64,000 bases of DNA, taken from CAVQBP01 sp963740945. GTDB taxonomy: Bacteria > Bacteroidota > Ignavibacteria > Ignavibacteriales > Ignavibacteriaceae. The translations under genes were made by a program, and so were the position numbers. The notes below the pieces were generated by a model. That model ran no database searches and was not told the origin of the DNA. It was given only the letters and a program-made list of their open reading frames with translations. Where the stretch lies: assembly GCA_963740945.1 (NCBI GenBank), contig CAVUGE010000008.1, positions 62,001 to 126,000 on the forward strand, read 5' to 3'. Below are positions 35,921 to 45,318 of this stretch, piece after piece (the first letter of the stretch is position 1; the number at the start of each line of letters is the position of its first letter).

Positions 35921-36316
35921 ATGATTGATAAACCTTTGAAAATTTTAAGGAAGAAGAAAGTCCGGATTGATAATTTTGTTATTTGGCTTTATACCCGGCA
36001 AAGTAATATTGATAATATCGGTTTATTCACGGAAAGTAACATCAAAAAGGGACAAAGAATTTATTTTAATGCAACCGAAATAACAGAAGCAACTTATCTT
36101 TTGTTAAATAAAACATTACCAGGGAAAGAAAAAGAAATGTTTCTAACTACTGATGATAAATTTTATGATTTACGTGATTCTTTATTAAGATTTATGAACC
36201 ATAGTGAGAATCAAAATATTGATTGGGAAAATGGATTGAATATTTATGCCTTGCGAGAAATTCAAAGTGGCGAAGAATTAACAATAAATTATGGATGGGA
36301 TATATATAAATGGTAA
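35921..36316 (+). CDS. SET-domain protein (putative lysine methyltransferase)
   Basis: The 131-residue protein is a minimal SET domain. IGLFTESNIKKGQRI (33-47) matches the first SET motif, RFMNHSENQN (90-99) the NHS cofactor-binding motif, and LREIQSGEELTINYGW (111-126) the final motif with the catalytic Tyr124 in the pseudoknot. There are no pre- or post-SET regions. Bacterial single-domain SET proteins methylate lysines of ribosomal or other proteins with S-adenosylmethionine; the target is unknown. No operon partner. Confidence 0.8.
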   Translation: MIDKPLKILRKKKVRIDNFVIWLYTRQSNIDNIGLFTESNIKKGQRIYFNATEITEATYLLLNKTLPGKEKEMFLTTDDKFYDLRDSLLRFMNHSENQNIDWENGLNIYALREIQSGEELTINYGWDIYKW

Positions 36317-36527
36317 GGAAGCACATAGTCCAAATAGTTATTGAGTCTTTGTTAATAAAATACTTTAATTCCAAAAAATATTTTTAATATTGAAATAAAT
36401 ACTTGAAATTTTCTTAATGGAGTAATCAATCTTGAGCCTAGGAAATTATCCCTCTATCTGATATTCCTTATTTACTATATGTAAAATTAATTGTAATAAA
36501 TGTATGATAATAAAAGTTCTTCAATCC

Positions 36528-37289
36528 CTATATTTTTTTCTGCATCCAATTTATTATTGAATTAATAAAAGTTAAGGGGTGAGGTGGACATCCCGGGACA
36601 TAAAGATCAATTTTTATTTCATCTAAAAAGGACCGGTTTAATGAATCCGATTCCGAAAATATTCCTCCACTAATTGTACAGGCACCAAAAGCTATGACAA
36701 TTCTTGGATCACTAATACTGTCGTATGCATCCTGTAGAGCAGGTGCCATATTTCTTGTAATTGGACCTGAGATTACAATTCCATCGGCGTGTCTTGGTGA
36801 TGCAACAAAATCGATACCGAACCTCCCCATATCAAAATTTACATTTCCGCAGGCGTTCAATTCCAGCTCGCATCCATTGCAGCCTCCGGCAGAAACCTGT
36901 CTGAACTTTAAGGAATGTCCGAAAATTCTATATATCCCTTTTTTGGCTTCAATAGCATCTTTTACAAATTCTTGATAGCTTTCACCTGACTTTACAACCA
37001 AATGATCCCGGTTTGAGCTTCCTAATTTATAACCACTTGTAAATTTAATAGCCCCTTTTGTTGCTCTTTCGCATTCACCGCAAAATATACATTTACCAAG
37101 ATCAATGGAAAGAGGTTTTTGTAATATTGCATTGACAGGACAGATATTAGCTATATCTTCATGATCCTCAACAAGTTTTGATTCAGCAATTATAGGAAAG
37201 CCACGATGGGTATCAATTATTTTGGCATTCTTTAAATCACTGATTACAGGAAATCCATGTTTTATTCTTAGTTTAAATAAATCCAGCAT
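36528..37289 (-). CDS. Ehr-type complex small subunit (HyfI/NuoB-like) with fused ferredoxin domain
   Basis: The 253-residue protein joins two parts. Residues 45-80 hold one 4Fe-4S site: Cys50-Pro, then Cys67-x2-Cys70-x2-Cys73. Residues 120-253 are the NuoB/hydrogenase small subunit with the proximal cluster ligands Cys137 and Cys140 (SAGGCNGCELE), Cys204 (FGACTISGGIF) and Cys234 (VPGCPPHPL). So electron-transfer centres are intact, unlike the nickel site of the partner subunit. In group 4 hydrogenases this subunit sits on the cytoplasmic arm. It is the last gene of the operon, 18 bp after the large subunit. Confidence 0.88.
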   Translation of the reverse strand: MLDLFKLRIKHGFPVISDLKNAKIIDTHRGFPIIAESKLVEDHEDIANICPVNAILQKPLSIDLGKCIFCGECERATKGAIKFTSGYKLGSSNRDHLVVKSGESYQEFVKDAIEAKKGIYRIFGHSLKFRQVSAGGCNGCELELNACGNVNFDMGRFGIDFVASPRHADGIVISGPITRNMAPALQDAYDSISDPRIVIAFGACTISGGIFSESDSLNRSFLDEIKIDLYVPGCPPHPLTFINSIINWMQKKI

Positions 37290-37307
37290 CCTATTCTCAT
37301 AAATATA

Positions 37308-38810
37308 TTAAAGATCAAATCCGCAATATGAAAGATTAAAACTTTTATTACATAAAGGGAAATCTGAAATACCCTCATTACGAACAGCAAGGGCAAGTCC
37401 GTACCAGTTATTAAAAGAAGGATCTTTTATTTTTAAATGTGCAATCTTTCCCAGGTTGTCTGTTATCAAAGAATGAGCGATTTCTCCGCGCCAGCCTTCA
37501 GAAATTGAAATCACTAAGCTGTCCTGCTGAAGTGATGAAATGCCTTTTGGGGAATCACTCTCCGGCAGGTTTTCAAGCAGTTCATTTATAATTTTAATCG
37601 ACTGCTGTATTTCAATAAAGCGGATATATGACCGGCTGAATACATCTCCGTGTTCCATCGTAAGTTTGTGAAAAGGGAAAAATTCGTAAGATTCAAATGG
37701 ATGATCAGAGCGAACGTCTATTGATAAACCACTTGCCCTTGCAGCCGGACCAACCATTCCGATTTCAGCAGCAGTCTTTTTATTAACTATTCCGGTCTTT
37801 TCAAACCGTTCCATAACAGAGGCAGAGGAAAATAAAACTTCTGCAGCAACTGCGGCATCATCATTTAATTGATTAATAGCTGATAAGATTTTATCTCTTA
37901 ATTCAGCAGACAAATCAAAATTAATACTTCCGTAATTTAGCATTCCTCTGCCGAATCTATTCCCGCAGATAGCCATTGTAGAATTAATTATTTTTGTCCT
38001 TAGGGCACCAAATGCTGCATTTCCCGTTAAGTAAGCAACATCATTTGATAAAGAGGCTAAATCTCCTAAATGATTTCCAATTCTTTCAAGCTCAAGCATT
38101 GCTGATCTGATATATTTTGTCCTCCTAGAAACATTGAGTCCGGCTAATGATTCCATAGCTCTAACAAAAGTTCCGGCATGCCCTATTACGGAATCGCCCG
38201 CAATTGATTCTGCAAGTTTAATTAAATATACAGGATGATCCTTTTTTTCTATAAATAAATTTTCAACACCCCTGTGCTGAAATCCCAATTCAATTTCAAG
38301 GTGGTATACTTTTTCTCCGTGACATGAAAATCTGAAGTGCCCCGGTTCAATTACCCCTGCATGAATCGGTCCCACACCAACTTCATGAACTTCTTCTCCT
38401 TTCATTGAGAAGAATTCATATTTATTTTCTGCATTGTTTATACCCGCGATCCCTTTTCTTACAGGTTTGAGCCACGGATGCCCTGCAGGTTTGATTCCAA
38501 ATTCTTCATAGAATTCTCTTTCGAAGAGATGGGTAGAAGGAAGTTCAGTTGTGATGGAATTGTAGCTTCCTTCTTTCATGAATTTGGATGAGGTTAGAAA
38601 CAATTTAGAATTGTTATCGTCTGCAGCTATTGCGTATAAAATAATTTTATCTGAATCTTTCTTACCAAACAATTGAACCAGTCTCTTTTCGTTTCTTACT
38701 TTTTCAATAAGCTGTGATCTTAAATCATCAATCGGAAGAACCGGGATATCTTTCAAATAAACCGGCTGAAGGTTTTTAATCTCGATCCAATTCGACATAA
38801 TCTCTTTCAT
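37308..38810 (-). CDS. Ehr-type complex large subunit (HyfG/NuoCD-like) without NiFe ligands
   Basis: The 500-residue protein fuses a NuoC-like N-terminus (about 1-110, FEREFYEEFGIKPAGHPWLKPVR) to a NuoD/hydrogenase large subunit. GPIHAGVIEPGHFRF (148-162) and LGFQHRGVENLF are family hallmarks. The nickel motif L1, normally ER(I/V)CGIC, reads ESIAGDS (201-207), with no Cys. At the C-terminus L2, normally DPCxxC, reads SFNLSYCGFDL with at most one ligand-like Cys. A NiFe site is therefore very unlikely. This is the defining trait of Ehr complexes. It starts inside the stop of the HyfF-like gene (ATGA overlap). Confidence 0.88.
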   Translation of the reverse strand: MKEIMSNWIEIKNLQPVYLKDIPVLPIDDLRSQLIEKVRNEKRLVQLFGKKDSDKIILYAIAADDNNSKLFLTSSKFMKEGSYNSITTELPSTHLFEREFYEEFGIKPAGHPWLKPVRKGIAGINNAENKYEFFSMKGEEVHEVGVGPIHAGVIEPGHFRFSCHGEKVYHLEIELGFQHRGVENLFIEKKDHPVYLIKLAESIAGDSVIGHAGTFVRAMESLAGLNVSRRTKYIRSAMLELERIGNHLGDLASLSNDVAYLTGNAAFGALRTKIINSTMAICGNRFGRGMLNYGSINFDLSAELRDKILSAINQLNDDAAVAAEVLFSSASVMERFEKTGIVNKKTAAEIGMVGPAARASGLSIDVRSDHPFESYEFFPFHKLTMEHGDVFSRSYIRFIEIQQSIKIINELLENLPESDSPKGISSLQQDSLVISISEGWRGEIAHSLITDNLGKIAHLKIKDPSFNNWYGLALAVRNEGISDFPLCNKSFNLSYCGFDL

Positions 38811-40238
38811 TTAAGAAAACCCGAAGCGCTATTAAGTAATTCAAGAACCTGGGATGGTATGCCGGTTCCAAGAACTGCAAGAATAATTAACAATGTAAAC
38901 TGGGGAATATAAGCAAACAACGAGAGTTTTTTACTGCTTATATCGCCTGATTCATCTTCTCCAAAAGTCATGCTGAAAACTGATGTAAACATTCCATAAG
39001 AAACAATGATTATGAACAAAAAGAATAATACTGCAAACCAGCCGGTCCCATTTAACCAGAAGGCTTTTATAATTAAAAATTTGCTTAGAAAAATAGGAGA
39101 AGGCGGGATCCCGATAATCAAGAACATTGAAATAATCCAGAACCAGCCTGTTACTGAATCTTTTTTAAGTATTCCTTTTACTTCCGCTATTTTTTTACTC
39201 TTAAAAACATGAAGTATATTGCCGGAGGTTAAGAATAATGATGTTTTTGCCAGCGAATGAGAAAGTGTATGCAGCATGGCTGCAAATATTCCAACCGGGC
39301 CTAAGGTAATCCCGATAAATAAGATTCCCATATTTTCAATAGATGAGTATGCAAGCATCCGTTTATAATTTTTTAACCGGAGCATAAATACAGCACTTAC
39401 CATAATTGAAAGAAAACCTGTAAGGAGGAAAAAGAAATTTGAGAAACTTTCTAAATTTGCCCGGATAAAGATCTCCTGAAACCGGAGTAAGCCTAAAAAT
39501 GCGGAATTCAATAAAGTACCCGAAAGCAGCGCGGATACAGGTGAAGGTGCTTCTGAATGTGCATCCGGAAGCCATGCGTGTAATGGAGCTACGCCAATCT
39601 TTGTTCCCAGTCCAACAAAAATAAATGCAAACGATACTTTTAACCAGAAAGGATTTATCCTGGCGGCATTTGAATACAAATCTTTAAAAGAATAAAGAAT
39701 CAAAACTTCTGCTTCCGATTGAAAGAATAATTATACCTACAAAAGCTAAGGCTATTCCGATTGAGCAGATGTAGACATATTTCCACGCTGCCTCAAGGGA
39801 TGATTTTTTCTTTTCAAAGTAAATCAATAATGCACTTGTTAACGTAGTTGCTTCAACAAAAACCCAAAGCAGGGCTAGGTGAGTTGAAAGTATTACCCCT
39901 GTCATCGCCACTACAAAAAGCAGAATTTCAACTATATAAACCGCTTCTTGTACCGGTGATAATTGATGTTCTTCAAAATAAAACAGGCTGTAAAGGGAGA
40001 TGCTTAGAAAAACCATGGTCATGATCGAAAAGAAGAATAAACCGATACTATCGAAGCTGAAATAAGCAAGCAGCCAGTCCGGCAGCCAGTACCATTCAAT
40101 CTTAAACCAAATTGAAATTGCCACTGAAGAAAATATTAATGGAATACCAAGCAGTACAATTCGGTTAATAATTTTATTCCTGATAAAAAAAACTGCTAAA
40201 CCGGAAATTAACGGGAGGATTAGAATTAGGGAAATCAT
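38807..40238 (-). CDS. Ehr-type antiporter-like membrane subunit (HyfF/NuoN-like), split by a +1 shift
   Basis: Two frames together make one ~476-residue antiporter-like subunit. The first frame (ATG 40238) gives ISLILILPLISGLAVFF and FVEATTLTSALLIYFEKKKS, and stops after SRSFDSLFF at 39684-39686. The second continues KDLYSNAARINPFWLKVSFAF, GLGTKIGVAPLHAWLPDAHSEAPSPVSALLS (conserved proton-channel Lys and His), and runs to 38807. At the join, minus-strand TTC TTT TAA A becomes TTC TTT AAA if one T is skipped. This may be a sequencing error, a mutation or a programmed shift. In related complexes the subunit forms a proton or sodium channel. Confidence 0.8.
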
Positions 40239-40240
40239 AT

Positions 40241-40876
40241 TTAATCCTTCAACTCCGTTAAAATGTCAATATGGTCTCCGTCATACATTTCCTGTATTTT
40301 ATTAAAGAAAATGACGAACAGATAAATTCCCACAAACAAATCAAGCAGGACACCGATATTTACTAGCATGGGCATTTCATTGGCAACAGAAAGAGAAAGA
40401 AGAAAAATCCCGTTTTCCAGCATCATATAACATAATATATGTGTAATGATTTTTTTACGGTTGATTATTAAAAACAAGCTGGATATAATAATTACTATTG
40501 AGACACCGAAATAGAGTGGTTTAATTTCACTTCCGACTTTGACAGACCAAAATGCCGCTACAAATCCAAATATGAAAATAGCACTTGCAATTAAGAGTGA
40601 ATAAAATTGTGAAAGGTAAGGTTCGATCTCCCGGCTTATTTCATTCTTCCTGATAACGGTTAGTAAAAAGAAGGGAATTACTATTGCTTTTATTAATAGA
40701 GTCTCAATACCAAGGAAAGCTATATTTATCCAGCTTAGCTGCTTTATATCCAGAATCACTAAAAAAAATAAAAGAAATCCTTGTAAGGATAAAGCTTTTA
40801 CATATGCTTCCAGCCTGCTGACCGCAAAGATGTAAAGCATGCTTGTTCCGAGAAGAATAATTAATATATCTGACAT
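40241..40876 (-). CDS. Ehr-type membrane subunit (HyfE/NuoK-like)
   Basis: The 211-residue protein has six membrane segments. The family phrases are IETLLIKAIVIPFFLLTVIRK (about 57-77) and MLENGIFLLSLSVANEMPMLVNIGVLLDLFVGI (about 152-184). The Glu in the MLENG motif is the conserved charged residue of NuoK/MrpC-like channels. Length fits HyfE (about 215). Start and stop overlap or nearly touch both neighbours, so it is inside a coupled operon. Confidence 0.87.
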   Translation of the reverse strand: MSDILIILLGTSMLYIFAVSRLEAYVKALSLQGFLLFFLVILDIKQLSWINIAFLGIETLLIKAIVIPFFLLTVIRKNEISREIEPYLSQFYSLLIASAIFIFGFVAAFWSVKVGSEIKPLYFGVSIVIIISSLFLIINRKKIITHILCYMMLENGIFLLSLSVANEMPMLVNIGVLLDLFVGIYLFVIFFNKIQEMYDGDHIDILTELKD

Positions 40877-41793
40877 TAAATTCCACCAAATATAAAGAAT
40901 GCAATTACTGCAAAAACAGTTAGGGAAAGTGCCGTCATTATAAAAATAAATTGAGGTACATGGGAAATTCTTGATCGTGCTATCATGGATTCAACCAAGC
41001 CTACACCGGTAAAGACTGATAATATTATCAGGAGAAATAATATTAAAGCTGCAGATAAGCTGAAAGATGAAGGAATAAGCAAATTCGCAATAAGCATTGA
41101 GATTACCAGCATTTTTAATGCTGATGAATAGAGCATAAAAGCCAGATCCGGTCCTGAGTAATCCAGGATCATCACTTCATGAATCATAGTAAGTTCAAGG
41201 TGTGTGTTCGGATCATCTACAGGAACACGGCTTCCTTCAGTTACGAGCATAATGAATAAAGAAACAACAAACAAAATTTTTATAAGTATGGTATAACCTG
41301 CAGCTGCGTTTATAATATTAAAGATTGATTGAAATGATAATTCGTTGGTTATAAGTGCCAGTGAACCAATTATTATAAAGAATGCCGGTTCAACTATAGA
41401 TGAAAAAGTAACTTCTCTGCTGGCGCCAATTCCTTCAAAACTGCTCCCTGTATCTAATGCTGCCAGTACCGTCATGAATTTTGCGAGCCCTAATATGTAA
41501 GCAAATAAAACAAAATCTCCGGGAAAACTGATTATCGATCCCATGTAAGGAAGCGGGATTATTAATAATGATATAAGAACGGCTGCAACATTAATTGATG
41601 GAGCTATTATAAAAACAAAAGTAGTGGTCTTACTTATAACTTCCCCTTTTTGTATTAGCTTAAAAAAATCATAATAATTCTGTAGTAAGGGCGAACCTTT
41701 TCTTCCCGCCCAGATTGCTTTAACTCTATTAATTACACCGGTAAAAAAGAATGGTGAAATTATTAATAAGAGATACAATAAAATTCTAAACAT
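40876..41793 (-). CDS. Ehr-type membrane subunit (HyfC/NuoH-like)
   Basis: The 305-residue protein has eight hydrophobic segments. RKGSPLLQNYYDFFKLIQKGEV (about 31-52) and VTEGSRVPVDDPNTHLELTMIHEVMILDYSGPDLA (about 190-225) are the loops that dock the small and large subunits in complex I and group 4 hydrogenases. Charged residues of these loops (E, D, H) are present. It overlaps the next genes as TAATG. Confidence 0.9.
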   Translation of the reverse strand: MFRILLYLLLIISPFFFTGVINRVKAIWAGRKGSPLLQNYYDFFKLIQKGEVISKTTTFVFIIAPSINVAAVLISLLIIPLPYMGSIISFPGDFVLFAYILGLAKFMTVLAALDTGSSFEGIGASREVTFSSIVEPAFFIIIGSLALITNELSFQSIFNIINAAAGYTILIKILFVVSLFIMLVTEGSRVPVDDPNTHLELTMIHEVMILDYSGPDLAFMLYSSALKMLVISMLIANLLIPSSFSLSAALILFLLIILSVFTGVGLVESMIARSRISHVPQFIFIMTALSLTVFAVIAFFIFGGI

Positions 41794-43772
41794 TATTCAA
41801 CTCCTAAAATCCAGATTAGAAGAAGAATTAAAAAAGTTAAACCATAAACAATATATTGCTGCATCCTCCCGCTTTGAATCCAGGAAAACAAATTCATGAA
41901 TTTATTGATGAAACGGATAGAGGGCTGAATCAGAAATCTTTCTGTTAGATCCTGCGAATGACTTTCCAACGACACTTCTTTTGGAAATAATAACTGCTCA
42001 CTTTTAATCCGGATCTTTTGAGATACCAATCCAGAAACAAGCTGTAAAAACGGATGGGCGAATGAACTGCTGGTATACTGAAGACGGCTGCTTTCTGCCT
42101 GGTAACCGCAGTCCCATGTTTTAAAAGTTCTCACTGCTTTCTTTCTCAATAGCCACTTCCTTAATGAATAAAAGAGAATGAAAATCAGAATAAATCCGGT
42201 TAAGGAAATAGATATTTTAGAAAATATTGAAATGATATCCTGCGGAATGAATAATGGATTATTTGGTACAAATTGATTTATTGCATTTACAAGCAGATCT
42301 ATAAAGAACAATGGGAACATGCCTATTAAAAAAATGGCAACTGTTAAAACACCCATAGGCAGAAGAAGTGAAATATCCTTTTCATTTGGTTCAGATTTAA
42401 AATCTGAACGCGGGCTTCCAAGAAAACAAATCCCATATACTTTAGTAAAACATAGGAAAGCCATGGATCCAATAAATGCTAAACCGCTTATCCCGAGAAT
42501 AGATATAATATCTAAATTTAAAACCCCGGCAGAAAAACTTTTTGTCATTCCGAGGTAAATTGCAAATTCACTAATGAATCCGTTAAAGATTGGCAGGCCG
42601 GTAATTGCCAGCGATGCTATTAGAAACATTATTGAAGTCAAAGGTAGATATTTACCAAGTCCGCCAAGCTTGTCTATAGTTCTTGTGTGAGTCTGCATAT
42701 ACACAATTCCTGTACCATAAAATAAAACACTTTTAAATGTAAAATGATTTATTGTATGCAGAAGCGCACCTAGAAATCCTAACGCTGCAATTAGTGAATT
42801 ATTATATGCTAAACCAATCATTCCAAGCCCAATCCCCATCCCGATTATTCCAATGTTTTCTATACTGTGATAAGCAAGGAGTTTTTTAATATCGTGCTGT
42901 GCAATAGCATTTATTACTCCTGAAATGCCGGTTAAAAGTGAAAGTATAAAAACACCGTAAGCCAATGTTAAATCGGGGATTCCTATAGACAAAACGATTC
43001 TTAAAATCCCGTAAATTCCTGTTTTTATCATTACACCGGACATCAGGGCAGATACTCCTGTTGGGGCTGCCGGATGTGCACGCGGGAGCCATGTGTGCAT
43101 GGGTAGAAATCCGGCTTTCATTCCAAATCCTATAAAAAAAAGAATGAACAAAATTATACCGGTACTCCCTAGTTTATTAAAAACTGATGCGAATGATTTA
43201 AAGTCTAATGATCCGGAGACTGATGATACCCAGCTAAATGCAGCAATTAAGAATGCTGCTCCAATTTGCATGGCGGTTAAATAATATATTCCTGCTTTAA
43301 GCACTTCTTGATTTCTATTTTCAAAGATTACTAGGAAAAAAGAAGCCAGTGACATTAATTCCCAAACGATCAAAAACAAAATTGAATTTTGAACTACAAC
43401 AACCAAAAGCATAGAAAAGGAAAGTAAGCCCAGGAAAAAATAGTAATAGGATAGTCCTGCCTTGTTGCCGCTGTACATTTTCATATATCCGATCGAATAA
43501 ATTGCAGCCAATAAAGATCCGATCGAAATTATTAATGCAAAGACTGCAGAAAGCGGATCTAATCTTAAATATGAAATACCGATTGGTTCGGAAAGTTTTA
43601 CAGCTGATTCGATTTCAACACCACTTAAAGCGGCAAAGACTCGAGGCAAAATGAAAAATTGGCTCAACAAGGAAAAAGAGAGGAAGATAATACCTTTGGC
43701 CTTTTCATTGAAAAAAATTGAAAATATACCTCCGGCTAAAAATATAATTAGTCCGGTAATATATAGAATCAT
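41793..43772 (-). CDS. Ehr-type antiporter-like membrane subunit (HyfB/NuoL-like)
   Basis: The 659-residue protein has about 16 hydrophobic segments. The antiporter core (Proton_antipo_M) is clear: GFGMKAGFLPMHTWLPRAHPAAPTGVSALMSGVMIKTGIYGI at about 214-255, KKLLAYHSIENIGIIGMGIG at about 294-313, and the conserved Lys and His residues. The C-terminus (KTWDCGYQAESSRLQYTSSSFAHPF) is the HyfB-type tail. It is the first membrane subunit of the operon and its stop/start junctions are TAATG overlaps. Confidence 0.9.
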   Translation of the reverse strand: MILYITGLIIFLAGGIFSIFFNEKAKGIIFLSFSLLSQFFILPRVFAALSGVEIESAVKLSEPIGISYLRLDPLSAVFALIISIGSLLAAIYSIGYMKMYSGNKAGLSYYYFFLGLLSFSMLLVVVVQNSILFLIVWELMSLASFFLVIFENRNQEVLKAGIYYLTAMQIGAAFLIAAFSWVSSVSGSLDFKSFASVFNKLGSTGIILFILFFIGFGMKAGFLPMHTWLPRAHPAAPTGVSALMSGVMIKTGIYGILRIVLSIGIPDLTLAYGVFILSLLTGISGVINAIAQHDIKKLLAYHSIENIGIIGMGIGLGMIGLAYNNSLIAALGFLGALLHTINHFTFKSVLFYGTGIVYMQTHTRTIDKLGGLGKYLPLTSIMFLIASLAITGLPIFNGFISEFAIYLGMTKSFSAGVLNLDIISILGISGLAFIGSMAFLCFTKVYGICFLGSPRSDFKSEPNEKDISLLLPMGVLTVAIFLIGMFPLFFIDLLVNAINQFVPNNPLFIPQDIISIFSKISISLTGFILIFILFYSLRKWLLRKKAVRTFKTWDCGYQAESSRLQYTSSSFAHPFLQLVSGLVSQKIRIKSEQLLFPKEVSLESHSQDLTERFLIQPSIRFINKFMNLFSWIQSGRMQQYIVYGLTFLILLLIWILGVE

Positions 43773-44455
43773 TATTTACCAGTTTCCACTTCTAACCATT
43801 CCAGTTCTTTTATCTTTATAAAATTCAGAATCGTTTCTCTATCTTTTCTGTCATTTAATAATTTCCGGAATTTCTCATCCTGATATAGATAAGATATTTT
43901 GGAAAGAACTTCCAGATGCATCTTAGGGCTTGCTGTTAAAAGAATAATCAGAGTATGAACAGGCTGACCGTCTAAGGCGCTGAAGTCGACAGGCTTATGT
44001 AAATAGCAGATTGTAATGCTTGCATTATTTGGATTAGTGATTATAGGATTTCGAGGGTGAGGAAGTGCAATCCCTTTTCCGATTGCAGTTGACATTAAAT
44101 CTTCTCGGTTTAATAAAGAATCTAAAATCTCCTCTGCTGATAATCCTGCAGGAATTAAAATATTTGCAGAAGCATTTTTTAATACGTCCTTATTATTGGA
44201 ACCGGGAACATTATTTATAATTCCCCCTTTTTCAAACATCGGGATTAAGCTATATCTATCTGCCAGTCCCAGTTTAATTAGTGAAGATGAAAATTCTACC
44301 TTATGAATTAATATCCATTCAGTAATCTCAGCTCTGTTAAATCTGTATTGATGATTTATATTGTGATACGGAATTTTTTTTTCTTTGATCCACTGGTGGA
44401 TTGTCTTCTCATTCACGTTTAATAAATCAACGATATCTTTGATCTTAAGATCCAT
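43772..44455 (-). CDS. HTH-PTS EIIA fusion protein, probable regulator of the Ehr operon
   Basis: The 227-residue protein has two parts. Residues 1-50 are an excisionase/MerR-like winged helix (IVDLLNVNEKTIHQWIKEKK, then YRFNRAEITEWI). Residues 75-220 are a PTS EIIA-2 (PtsN-like) domain with IGKGIALPHPRNP, where His133 is the phospho-acceptor. It is the first gene of the seven-gene operon and overlaps the HyfB-like gene (TAATG). An EIIA domain suggests control by the phosphotransfer system; DNA binding to its own promoter is inferred, not shown. Confidence 0.85.
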   Translation of the reverse strand: MDLKIKDIVDLLNVNEKTIHQWIKEKKIPYHNINHQYRFNRAEITEWILIHKVEFSSSLIKLGLADRYSLIPMFEKGGIINNVPGSNNKDVLKNASANILIPAGLSAEEILDSLLNREDLMSTAIGKGIALPHPRNPIITNPNNASITICYLHKPVDFSALDGQPVHTLIILLTASPKMHLEVLSKISYLYQDEKFRKLLNDRKDRETILNFIKIKELEWLEVETGK

Positions 44456-44565
44456 CTCTGTAAAATTTAAAGATCAAAAATAATTAAATAATTTTAAATT
44501 TACTAAATGAGCCGTATAAAAATAAAAAATACTTTTTGCTGCTTCGGCATGAATCCCTTATAACG

Positions 44566-45318
44566 TTATAACGCAACTTCTTTATAGGGACTCATTAAAA
44601 TTAGAAATATTATTGTACTTATTAGAGAAAGTATAAATAAATACAAATGTATTTGAATGTATCCTTTACTTGTTGCTAATTTTCCAGATATATTATAGTA
44701 ATATCCTAAAATTCCATCTGCAATTATGAAAACAAGCAAAGCTAATATTATTGGTACTGCACTATTTGTGATTATAGTAAGAAATACTAATCCACGCGTT
44801 GATATATGAATAAAAACTACAATTATTCTTTCAGCAACAGGTAATAATAAGTTAAAGATATAATTTCTACTCCCCTTTAAATTATCTAAATAGTCAACTA
44901 TTTTACCAGTTGTTTGTTCTAAGGTGGTTCCTTTGAAAAGTTTTGCCCCTTTGCTAACAGCAACAATAATTTCCATCGAACCAATTGCAAGACCAAAACT
45001 AATTATTGCATCGTAGTCAAAAATAAATTTTTCTTTCATCAGTATGATAATGATATAAGTTGCAAATAATTCAAAGAATCCTGAAAATAAACCGTTAATA
45101 AGCGATGTAAGAAAGATGGATGTATTTCTCTTATGCAATGGTAATAATACAACTTGGTGTAAAATGATTTTGAAAATATTTCCCAAACCCCAAGATCCTG
45201 CTCCTAAAATAAATGCTTTTATTGGAACATTTTTTATTTGATTAAAATAAACAAGCGGAATAATGGCAATCATTATTAAAATAGTTTTTTCTATGTAGCT
45301 GATGCTTTTCTTACTCAT
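44566..45318 (-). CDS. Multi-pass membrane protein, possibly YhfC-type intramembrane metalloprotease
   Basis: The 250-residue protein has seven or so hydrophobic segments. SLINGLFSGFFELFATYII (about 70-88), ISFGLAIGSMEIIVA (about 106-120) and LLPVAERIIVVFIHIS (about 161-176) carry E, E and ER...H in the positions of the YhfC family motifs, so I suggest that family with moderate confidence. Short inverted repeats (GTTATAACGCAA at 44565-44576 and TTGCGTTATAAT at 45331-45342) bracket the gene exactly, as in a mobile one-gene unit. Confidence 0.5.
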   Translation of the reverse strand: MSKKSISYIEKTILIMIAIIPLVYFNQIKNVPIKAFILGAGSWGLGNIFKIILHQVVLLPLHKRNTSIFLTSLINGLFSGFFELFATYIIIILMKEKFIFDYDAIISFGLAIGSMEIIVAVSKGAKLFKGTTLEQTTGKIVDYLDNLKGSRNYIFNLLLPVAERIIVVFIHISTRGLVFLTIITNSAVPIILALLVFIIADGILGYYYNISGKLATSKGYIQIHLYLFILSLISTIIFLILMSPYKEVAL

